Positions 15,001 through 21,385 of a DNA stretch of 26,406 nucleotides are shown here, piece by piece (positions within the stretch are counted from its first letter, which is position 1; every line of letters begins with the position of its first letter). The stretch is taken from contig DAOUCP010000090.1 of assembly GCA_034432155.1 (NCBI GenBank), positions 1-26,406 of the forward strand, read 5' to 3'. The translations under genes and the position numbers were made by a program. The DNA comes from DAOUCP01 sp034432155 (GTDB lineage: Bacteria > Chloroflexota > Anaerolineae > Epilineales > Epilineaceae). Under the pieces are notes generated by a model. The model did no database searches and was not told the origin of the DNA. It was given only the letters and a program-made list of their open reading frames with translations.

Positions 15001-17499
15001 TGGTCGGGTACCCTGGCGCCCCAGGAACGCCTGGCCCTTCGGCCCCAGGTCCGGCTGCGAGGTGGAGTGGCGGGGGGCAGTGCGCTGCCCATTACCGCCA
15101 CGCTGCTGGCCGCTGGCCATGTCCAGACGGCGACGCTTCGTCTGACGGCGCGAACACCGGACTTGCGCCCTTCCCGGTTGGCCGTGGAGCCGCCGCGGCT
15201 CGATCGGGGCGGTATGGTCACCGTCACGCTGCGCATCGCCAACAGTGGACCGGCCGATGCGGCCGATGCCGTGGCCAGCATCGTGCTGGCGGCAGACATG
15301 CGGGCCGTTACGACCTCCCTCGCATGTTCGGCCGGTGCTTGCAGTTGGCAAGGGACCGGGCAGGTGGTGGAGTGGTGCGGCGCGGTGGCCGCTGGTGAGA
15401 CGGTGGAGGTGAAGTTCCGCGGTCTTCTGCCGCCAGGCATCGGTCAGCAGCATGCCTTCCAGGCGATGGTGACGGACCGGCAGGCAGGGCGAGTGGAACG
15501 CTGGGCCAGGGTGCTCGTAGGCGGCCCCAAGCTCGTCGCCTGGCCGCTTGAGCCCTGGGAAGCGACAGTGGCGGCCGGCGCGCCGATGACCCTGGGAATG
15601 CGGATTGCCAACCTTGGCCCGCTGCCGGCGCAGGTGCGAGCTGCGCTGGATGTGCCACCGGCCTTCACGCCGGTAAACGTGCCCAGCACCACCTACGACG
15701 ATGCTTGCCAGAGCTTGCTGTGGCGTGGCGAGGTGCCGGCCGGTGGCCAGAGTGAGCTGGCCTTCGTTCTCGTGCCCGGCGCGGCGGCACGCGGGGACCA
15801 CGCGTTCCTCGTCCGGCTTGTCGATGGCTTTGCTCCCGAGGTGCCCGTGGAGTGCGTCTGGCAGCGCCGCGTTCAGGCGCCGGATCTCGCTTCCTCCCGC
15901 CTGTTGCTCCTCGGGGCACGGCTGGTCTCCGGCGGCACAGCGTCGGTGAATCTGGTGCTGCGCAATGCCGGCGATCTCACCGCGCCCGTGGCAGTGCGGC
16001 TGCCCATGTTGCCGGCGATGGTCATCGATCCCACCACGGTGCGCGCCAGCGAGGGGCAGATAACCCTCGGCCCGGCACACCTGGACTGGTCGCCGACGCT
16101 GCCACCGTCAGCTGCGGGCTACCGCTGGCAAGCGGCTGCTGGTGGCGACGGTCTGGGCGTCGTCGGGTCGCCGGTGACCGGCGGAGGGATCGACCTGGGA
16201 TTTGGCTTTCCTTTCGGCACCGAGGTTTACACAAGGACCTACCTCAGCCCAACCGGCCTGCTCACCTTCGCGTCGTCCGACGGGCCTGCGCCGACCGAAG
16301 GCAAGCTAGAGGAGTGGCGAGTGCCAGCCATAGCCGCTCATTACCGACCGGACGATCCACGGCCCATGCGCGTGGATCGGAGCGACGGCCTCTTCCGTGT
16401 CACGTGGGATACTGGGACAGCCGCCGTGCGGGCGGTTCTCGAGCGTGACGGCGTTTTCCGCATCGAGTACGGCCCAGGGGTGACGGTGTCCGGCGTGACG
16501 GTGGGCCTCACCGACGGTCAGGGCCAATCGCTCACGGTGCCCCTCGGCGGCTGGCGCCCGGGCGGCGGCGTGATCTTCCATCCGCCCGATGGCATTGCCT
16601 GGCTGGCCTTCGAGGCCCGATTGGGCCACGGTTGGCCGCCCAATGGCGATCTGACCCAGTCTGCCCAGGTGAAGGCCCCTGGGGAGGCGCGCGAACTCAT
16701 GGCCAAAGCGGTGGTCGACCGTGTCAGCCTGTCGGCCAGTCGGCTCGTCGTGGAGCCGGCGCATGCCCTCGCCGGCGCCAAGAGTTGGGGCCAACTGGAG
16801 ATCATCGTCCACGGCGACGCCGCTGCCCGGGATCTCGAGGCGCGGATCGACCTGCCGGCAGGCCTGAACCTCGTTCCGGACGCGGTGGCGGCTGACGTGG
16901 CCGTCGATTCGATCCACCACACGCTGACCTGGCGGGGCACGGGGGGCCCCGGCGCCTCGCACGTCGTGCGCTGGCAGGGAGTGGTGGTGGAGTCCGTCTT
17001 GCCGGGAGCCCAGTTGGTGACGCGGGCCAGCCTGCAGGCCAACGGTGTCGCGCCGCTGGAGCGCGGGGCGCTGCAGACCATCCAGGCCTCGGACTTCTCG
17101 GGTTCGCGGAAGGTGGCCTGGCGCAGCGTGGCCGCACCGGGTGAGGTCGTGTCGTTCAGCTTGCGGGTCGCCAATGCCGGCCGCCAGCCGGTGCTCGCGA
17201 GGGTCAGCGATGCCCTGCCCGACGGACTCGAGTTCATCCCCGGTGCTCTGCTGGCCACCGTCTCGCCGGCACCTCGCTGGGACGAGCGATCGCGGAGTCT
17301 CAGCTGGCAAGGCGCCGTCCCGCCCCAGAGTGCCGTCGAGATCGAGCTGGGCACTCGCTTCCGCGCCACCCAGGCGGTGACGAACGTCATGCGCATCGAG
17401 GACGAGATGGGCACGGCTGCTGCCTCGTGGGCCGAGGTGCGGCCGCTGGCTGGGCGGCTGTACCTGCCGCTGGTCGCCGGCCGAGCCAGAGAACCGTAG
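12004..17499 (+). CDS. Giant secreted subtilisin-like serine protease with multiple beta domains
   Basis: About 1,831 aa. ATG 12004 is preferred because it opens directly into a signal peptide (basic start, hydrophobic stretch, cleavage near VGAAGHA). The frame stays open further upstream, but across a terminator; no clear ribosome-binding site is seen, and ATG 11968 is the alternative. Order of parts: propeptide-like region (about 45-190); peptidase S8 domain (about 200-490) with Asp213 (DTGAD), His257 (HGHGT), oxyanion Asn360 (VGNS) and Ser433 (GTSMA), closest in style to bacillopeptidase F; two carboxypeptidase-regulatory-like beta domains, the first interrupted by a 42-bp repeat; a Rossmann/glutaminase-like alpha/beta domain (about 719-940, opening VLVVDADAW); then DUF11/CARDB-like beta domains with a nidogen-like module near 1373-1530. 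It ends in LYLPLVAGRAREP, a tail resembling other Chloroflexota secreted proteins. Likely extracellular protein degradation or surface maturation; the neighbouring LPXTG proteins could be substrates (inference). Confidence 0.9.
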   Translation: MSAFRNRPVSGRAQALLLGLAEWLALGLSLTTVGAAGHARPTQLAPPAVVAATPAADPANGAHTADVEALAWQAVADGAGTFLVQLAGGPPLAGADVAHIPAATHSRSVAPTASLAALLDDLQQEGHLQAVEVFGHAGWLAVVGDEAALRALRQVPAVLAIRANHSHRLGGAVRPPAGGLPPIASWNLAAVGAVRAWERLAASGEGSIVATIDTGADWRHPALADQYRGRGGQHAYNWFDAVDQEAGARAPIDPHGHGTAVLGLILGRDAASTYGVAPRAQWLAVRAFDASGVASDVTLLRAAEWLLAPTDEHGHRPRPDLAPHVVNCSWTLENPADPLFERVVAAWHAAGIVPVFAVGNSVSAPAPPGSALAPATYSSTLAVGASTPEGSPWVYSRRGPGWFGGTVPDLLAPGVAVRSTAPGGGEQVLDGTSMASAQVAGAACLLLSARRDLTVEEVRALLCHTARDIAPAGPDPESGCGLLDVHEAALAALRAGRLSGLVRDGSDRPLAGARLLAWPSGEAGTSAGLLARPSGEAGTSARLLAWPSGEAGTGAGLLARPSGEAATRASPLARPSGDDATVAWSTTSDAKGRYSLVLPAGMWRLSLESPPLPYWRRTVGIAAGQTTLLDWRVSPAQSGVVVGHVAAADGRAPIGAQVRAENWPASTWTAADGRYRLELPAGRHVLSFQADGCRSLTTTVRVSSGLEVRADATLWPAPRVLVVDADAWRQERVFRYLTRALDDLGYPHDVATVDHVADWDLGQLASYDVVIWLHPYTSPGELDRQRGHPAVTRALAAFVSAGGRLLLSGQEVGRRDAPSPGGNTAAAAFYRDILGARRVGPAWGVRRAMGLGLLDGLHLDLADPFGHPKGDLFLPDVIEPAVADGRAVPVLRYADGGVGGLAVDDGTGRRLFLAFGLESAGSRVALATLLDWVLAWLEPAQLRLTAGDPTLTLGESRPLQLQVLGGRSAMRSELRLSLASLLQLVGDGPSGEPADDHVLWSGTLAPQERLALRPQVRLRGGVAGGSALPITATLLAAGHVQTATLRLTARTPDLRPSRLAVEPPRLDRGGMVTVTLRIANSGPADAADAVASIVLAADMRAVTTSLACSAGACSWQGTGQVVEWCGAVAAGETVEVKFRGLLPPGIGQQHAFQAMVTDRQAGRVERWARVLVGGPKLVAWPLEPWEATVAAGAPMTLGMRIANLGPLPAQVRAALDVPPAFTPVNVPSTTYDDACQSLLWRGEVPAGGQSELAFVLVPGAAARGDHAFLVRLVDGFAPEVPVECVWQRRVQAPDLASSRLLLLGARLVSGGTASVNLVLRNAGDLTAPVAVRLPMLPAMVIDPTTVRASEGQITLGPAHLDWSPTLPPSAAGYRWQAAAGGDGLGVVGSPVTGGGIDLGFGFPFGTEVYTRTYLSPTGLLTFASSDGPAPTEGKLEEWRVPAIAAHYRPDDPRPMRVDRSDGLFRVTWDTGTAAVRAVLERDGVFRIEYGPGVTVSGVTVGLTDGQGQSLTVPLGGWRPGGGVIFHPPDGIAWLAFEARLGHGWPPNGDLTQSAQVKAPGEARELMAKAVVDRVSLSASRLVVEPAHALAGAKSWGQLEIIVHGDAAARDLEARIDLPAGLNLVPDAVAADVAVDSIHHTLTWRGTGGPGASHVVRWQGVVVESVLPGAQLVTRASLQANGVAPLERGALQTIQASDFSGSRKVAWRSVAAPGEVVSFSLRVANAGRQPVLARVSDALPDGLEFIPGALLATVSPAPRWDERSRSLSWQGAVPPQSAVEIELGTRFRATQAVTNVMRIEDEMGTAAASWAEVRPLAGRLYLPLVAGRAREP
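13543..13752 (+). repeat. 42-bp tandem repeat, five copies, inside the subtilase gene
   Basis: Units start at 13543, 13585, 13627, 13669 and 13711 and encode RLLAWPSGEAGTSA, GLLARPSGEAGTSA, RLLAWPSGEAGTGA, GLLARPSGEAATRA and SPLARPSGDDATVA. Copies 1 and 3 match best, as do 2 and 4, which points to duplication of an 84-bp pair. The array sits in a loop of the first carboxypeptidase-regulatory-like domain. Confidence 0.9.
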
Positions 17500-17622
17500 G
17501 TTCACTCGCGTCCTGACCAAAGCCCCCCGCATTCGAGCGCACCTCGCCGCCGGCCGAGCCAGAGAACCGTAAGTTCGCTCGCGGCCTAACCAAAGGCTCC
17601 CCGCATTCGAGCGCGCTTCTCC
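17476..17622 (+). repeat. 73/74-bp tandem repeat duplicating the 3' end of the subtilase gene
   Basis: Two copies start at 17476 and 17549 with the same opening (GCCGGCCGAGCCAGAGAACC) and the shared segment GCATTCGAGCGC. Copy 1 holds the last codons AGRAREP and the TAG stop. Copy 2 repeats the same peptide ending in TAA, outside the gene. Degenerate further starts (GCCGGCCG) occur at 17623 and about 17669. Together with the 17623-17734 remainder this fills the gap before the FmdB gene. Confidence 0.85.
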
Positions 17623-17662
17623 GCCGGCCGCTCGACGGACTGGAGCCAGACAGCCCCGCGCT

Positions 17663-17691
17663 TTGCCGCCGGCCGCGCGACGCGCTAGTGT
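17663..17691 (+). promoter_or_regulatory. Possible promoter for the FmdB-type gene
   Basis: TTGCCG (17663-17668), 17 bp, TAGTGT (17686-17691). Four of six and three of six consensus matches; the spacing is ideal but the boxes are weak, and such matches are easily found by chance. Confidence 0.3.
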
Positions 17692-17734
17692 TGGAGCGGT
17701 CTGGGGCGCCGCAACTGGTGGGGAGTACCCTAGG

Positions 17735-18010
17735 ATGCCGATCTACGAATATCTCTGTCCCAAGTGCAACCGCATCTACGAGTTCATGGCCGCTACCACC
17801 CACGATGATCGATCGCCGAGGTGCCCACGTTGCGGCGGGGGCAACCTGGTCCGGCAACTCACCAGCTTCGCCTTCGTGCGCGGCGGAACGAATCCCCTGG
17901 CGGCGATCCCCAGGCGACCGGGCGAGGGTCCCGCCGCGCGGGACCTGGCTGGCCCCGAGCGCGACGGCGGCCTGTACTTCCTCTGGGATCACTGCGACTC
18001 GCCGCGCTAG
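17735..18010 (+). CDS. FmdB-family zinc-ribbon protein
   Basis: 91 aa from ATG 17735 with GGGGAG upstream. It begins MPIYEYLCPKC, the hallmark of the FmdB/CxxC_CxxC_SSSS family, and has two CxxC pairs (Cys8/Cys11 and Cys30/Cys33) that should bind one zinc ion. Family members are small cytoplasmic regulatory-type proteins of poorly defined role. The C-terminal half (GPAARDLAGPERDG then the tail LYFLWDHCDSPR) is less conserved, with a further Cys near the end. It is isolated between two giant surface-protein genes on the same strand, separated by repeats and hairpins, and no functional link to them is evident. The longer reading frame upstream runs through the repeat region and was not used. 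Confidence 0.88.
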   Translation: MPIYEYLCPKCNRIYEFMAATTHDDRSPRCPRCGGGNLVRQLTSFAFVRGGTNPLAAIPRRPGEGPAARDLAGPERDGGLYFLWDHCDSPR

Positions 18011-18319
18011 GCGGGCTGGGTGCGGCGAAGTCCGGCCGACGTAACGAACGTGCGCCAGCGGCGTCCTACCTTGTGGCCGGCGGCGCGGAAAGGCGCCGGC
18101 TTCGCCCTGCGACAGGTTCTCGCGGCGAGCCTTGGCGGCGTCCCTGGGCGACGCGCGGTTCTTGGGGCGGTCCGGGCGACGGTGGAACTACGAAGGTCCC
18201 CGGCCTGCGGGGCCGGCGCCGCGCGTTTCGGCGGGTTGGCGCGGCCGCCAACCCGCTACCGTTGCCCGGCCGCGGCCGGCTGCCGCGCAATCGGGCCAGA
18301 CTAGGCAGAGCTTCCTACC
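18011..18319 (+). other. Gene-free, hairpin-dense spacer
   Basis: 309 bp without a convincing gene. It contains three strong inverted repeats: GCCGGCG/CGCCGGC at 18076-18100; CCGGCC/GGCCGG at 18200-18216; and a perfect 11-bp stem GCGGGTTGGCG/CGCCAACCCGC with a CGGC tetraloop at 18231-18256. None has a T-tract, although CGCGCGTTT follows the second. No promoter with good boxes is seen for the downstream gene. It may hold RNA terminators, a structured leader or binding sites. Confidence 0.6.
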
Positions 18320-21217
18320 ATGCACCATAAACCAGTGATCGGCCACAGGGGCCGCGCCGGCCTAACGGCACTCGGGCTCCTGGCGGTCGCTCTTGGCGGG
18401 CTATCGGCGACCAACGGGCTTATCTCACCGGCGCGAGCGATGGTGCCGGGCGGGCCACACGCCGACCGCTCGGTGTTCTGGCGGCCGAGCCTGCGGCCGA
18501 CGCGACTGCTGACCACTCCGTGGGCGATCACCCTGTCTCTGCCCACGCGACTGCGCGTGGGAGGCGAAGTGGGCACCGTGACGGTGCAGCTCGCGGATCG
18601 GGACGGCCATCCGGTCCCAGACGGCAGCCCGGTGGATCTGTCGAGCAGCCTGGGCTTCCTCGATCGCCGTCGCCTGCTCACCGTAGCTGGCGTGGCGAGC
18701 ACTTCCCTGCGCAGCGGCATGGTCGCCGGCACGGCGGTCGTGGTTGCCCGCTGCGGCGAGGTGAGCGCCACCGGCAGCGTGATCCTCGAGCCCACCGAGG
18801 CAGTGGCGTTAGGGTTGCTCGCGCCAGCGATGGCATCGGTCGCGGAGCCCGCGGAGGTCGCGGTGACGGCGCGAGATCGTTTCGACAACCTCATTCAAGA
18901 GGGCTTGACGATTACCTTCGGCGCCTCGAGCGGGGCCGTCGAGCCCCAGCAGCAGCCGCTGCGCGACGGCGTGGCCGTTGCCCAGTGGACGAATCGGGTG
19001 GCTGGCGTCGCCACGGTGACCGCGAGCTGGGGCAGCTTGCGAACGGCGGCGGACGTCTTGTTCCGTTCCGATCGGGCGACGCAGATCGAAGTGCGTGTCG
19101 ATCCGCCGGCCGTTCCGGTGATCGACGGCGTGGCCACAGTGGAAGCAATCGCCCGGGATGCCTATGGCAACCTCGCCTTCCTGGACGCTCCGGTGACCTT
19201 TGAGGCGGCCGACGGCATCGTCGTCCCGGCGACCCGCGAACGCATGGACGGTGTGGCGCGGACGGCCTACCATGCCGGTCCTCGGGCCGGTACCGTGGTC
19301 CTGACAGCGCTAGCCGGTGGGCTGCGGGGGAGCACGACGGTGGCTGTCCGGCCGGCCGATCTGCGGCTGGCCTTGGCGGAGCTCGCCGGGCCGCGTGGCC
19401 CGATGGCCCGCAGCCAGACCTATCCCGGCGAGCCGGTGACCCTCACCCTGGTGGTTGCCAATGCCGGCATGGCCAAGGCGCGCGAGGTGCGCCTCGCCGC
19501 CGAGGTGCCCGAGCTCATGGCCGCTCGGCCGCTTCAGCCGCCCGAGGGCGCCCGTCTGCTCCAACCGCCGGCGGGTGAGATTCTCGGCCCACCGGCAGCG
19601 GCAAACGAGACGTTCGCCTGGCAGTTGCCGGACGTGGCCTCAGGGGAGGCGTTGACGCTCACGTTGGTGGGGCGAACGGAACGCAGCCACGCCTGGTCCG
19701 GCCTCGACACGCTGCCGGTCAGGGCGGCGGTGACCACAACGACCTCTGAGGCGTCGCCGTTCGACCTTCGGCGATCCGACTCGCTGCAGATCTACAGCGC
19801 CGACTTGCTGGCGACGGTAGCCGTCGATGGCCAAGCGAGTGCCATTCGACCAGGCGGTTGGCTTGTCTACGACATTGCCTTCGCCAACCTGCAGTCCCAG
19901 ACGAAGGTCCACGACGTCGTGATCACCAGCACCCTGGGGGCTGGGCTGTCCTACGACCACTGGCAGCCGCAGATCGGTACGACCGTGCGGCCGATGGGCT
20001 CGTTCACCGACGCCAGTCGCGAGCTCGAGTGGGCCTTCGATGGCCCCTTCGGCGTCAGCCAGGGCATTCGACTCTGGCTGAACATCGACGAACGCCTCAT
20101 GCCCGACACCCCGGTCGAGCACGAAGTGGCCATCGGCTCAGCCGTCCACGACGTAAACACCAGCAACAACCAGGACGCCATTGTGGTCCCGCTGCGGGGC
20201 ACGAACCTGGTGGCCGAGCTGCACGCGCCCGCCACCATTGCGCCGGGTGAGGAGCTGGCCTATGAGGTTGTGGTCCGCAATGCCGTGGCGGCCGATTCGG
20301 CCTCCCAAGTCTTGGTCGAGATGACGGTGCCGGCTGCTTTGCGCCTCCTGCGGACGCATCCGCTGGGCGTCCTCCTGGCGGACGGTCGGGTCCAGTGGCG
20401 ACTCGACGAGTTGGCCGCCGGTGGCGAGCGACGGTTCGAGGTGGTGTGTCAGGTACCGGAGGATGCGCCGCTGGGCGCCTTCTACCGCGGGCAGCTGGTC
20501 GTTCGGAGCGAGCCTGCCGACGCCTTCGCCGACGACAACGAAGCGCAGGCGTGGACGCGCGTGGTGGCGGGATCCCCGGCGAGCATCGTTCTCCAGCCGA
20601 GCACTTCGGCCATGCGAGCGTGCAGCGAGGACCAAGCCACCTTCAGCGCGGTGGTGCGCGATCGGGTCGGAAATCCGGTGGCGGACGGCACGCTGGTCGA
20701 CTGGCGGGTATGGGGCGGCGGGCTGGCGGCCAGTCAATCGGCGACGGCCAGTGGTCTGGCCCAGACGGTGGTCACCGCTGGCCCGGCGTCCGGTCCGCTG
20801 ACGGTTCGCGCGACGAGCGGCTCGGCTTCCGCCGAGCGCTCCATCGAGCTGCAACCAGGCCCGCCGACGAACGTTCAGGTCTCGCTCCGACCCGAGGTCG
20901 CCTATCCCGGCGACTGGCTCGCCGTCGATGTGGCGGTGCGTTCCTGGTGTGGCAACTCCGTGTCGGATGGCTGGCCGGTGGAGCTCGCAGCCGAGAACGC
21001 CACGTTTGGCGACGGGCTGCAGCGCATCAGCCTGGCTACCGTCGGCGGCCAGGTGGCCGAACGCTTGCGCGCTGGGCCCACCGCGGGCGCCCTTCGAGTG
21101 ACGGCGCGGGCGGGCACCGTCGAGGGCCAAGGCCTGGCGCGCGTCGTGGCCCGACCGCTGCGGCCCGTTTACTTCCCGCTCGCGCTTGCTCCACGCCCCG
21201 GCACGGCTGGTCGCTAG
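18320..21217 (+). CDS. Secreted Big_1/invasin-like and DUF11-domain protein
   Basis: 965 aa from ATG 18320 with only a poor ribosome-binding site. Residues 1-40 are a signal peptide (His/Arg-rich start, hydrophobic run LTALGLLAVALGG, cleavage after ARA). About 65-350 are three Ig-like modules of the Big_1/invasin type, recognisable by repeated phrases such as LADRDGHPVPDGSPV, ARDRFDNLIQEG and ARDAYGNLAFLDAPV. About 355-750 are DUF11-like modules (for example LVVANAGMAKAREVRLAAEVP and VHDVNTSNNQDA). Two more Big_1-type modules occupy about 770-950 (VRDRVGNPVADGTLV). It ends RPVYFPLALAPRPGTAGR, sharing the Y-[LF]-P-L tail with the giant subtilase. No catalytic site or LPXTG is seen. It is probably a rod-like adhesive or envelope structural protein at the cell surface, encoded convergently with the YfhO-flippase fusion. 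Confidence 0.85.
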   Translation: MHHKPVIGHRGRAGLTALGLLAVALGGLSATNGLISPARAMVPGGPHADRSVFWRPSLRPTRLLTTPWAITLSLPTRLRVGGEVGTVTVQLADRDGHPVPDGSPVDLSSSLGFLDRRRLLTVAGVASTSLRSGMVAGTAVVVARCGEVSATGSVILEPTEAVALGLLAPAMASVAEPAEVAVTARDRFDNLIQEGLTITFGASSGAVEPQQQPLRDGVAVAQWTNRVAGVATVTASWGSLRTAADVLFRSDRATQIEVRVDPPAVPVIDGVATVEAIARDAYGNLAFLDAPVTFEAADGIVVPATRERMDGVARTAYHAGPRAGTVVLTALAGGLRGSTTVAVRPADLRLALAELAGPRGPMARSQTYPGEPVTLTLVVANAGMAKAREVRLAAEVPELMAARPLQPPEGARLLQPPAGEILGPPAAANETFAWQLPDVASGEALTLTLVGRTERSHAWSGLDTLPVRAAVTTTTSEASPFDLRRSDSLQIYSADLLATVAVDGQASAIRPGGWLVYDIAFANLQSQTKVHDVVITSTLGAGLSYDHWQPQIGTTVRPMGSFTDASRELEWAFDGPFGVSQGIRLWLNIDERLMPDTPVEHEVAIGSAVHDVNTSNNQDAIVVPLRGTNLVAELHAPATIAPGEELAYEVVVRNAVAADSASQVLVEMTVPAALRLLRTHPLGVLLADGRVQWRLDELAAGGERRFEVVCQVPEDAPLGAFYRGQLVVRSEPADAFADDNEAQAWTRVVAGSPASIVLQPSTSAMRACSEDQATFSAVVRDRVGNPVADGTLVDWRVWGGGLAASQSATASGLAQTVVTAGPASGPLTVRATSGSASAERSIELQPGPPTNVQVSLRPEVAYPGDWLAVDVAVRSWCGNSVSDGWPVELAAENATFGDGLQRISLATVGGQVAERLRAGPTAGALRVTARAGTVEGQGLARVVARPLRPVYFPLALAPRPGTAGR

Positions 21218-21252
21218 CCAACGACGCGCCGGCGGCCGGGCGCGCCGGGTTC

Positions 21253-21385
21253 AGCTACGTTCCAGTGGCGGCGCGCAAAGGCTTGCGGCCCGCGTTGGCC
21301 TACGGTTCGGCGGCGGTGCCGACGGGCTGGCGCCCCCATTGAGCTACGTCTCGGCGGCGGTGCTGAGGGGCTCGCGCCCTGCCTG
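21253..21385 (-). repeat. 44/45-bp tandem repeat duplicating the 3' end of the YfhO-flippase gene
   Basis: Three imperfect units begin near 21253, 21298 and 21342, read on the minus strand. The innermost unit encodes the real C-terminus REPLSTAAET plus TAG. The next two encode RQPVGTAAEP plus TAG and RKPLRAATGT plus TAG outside the gene. It occupies the gap between the convergent surface-protein and flippase genes. Confidence 0.75.
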
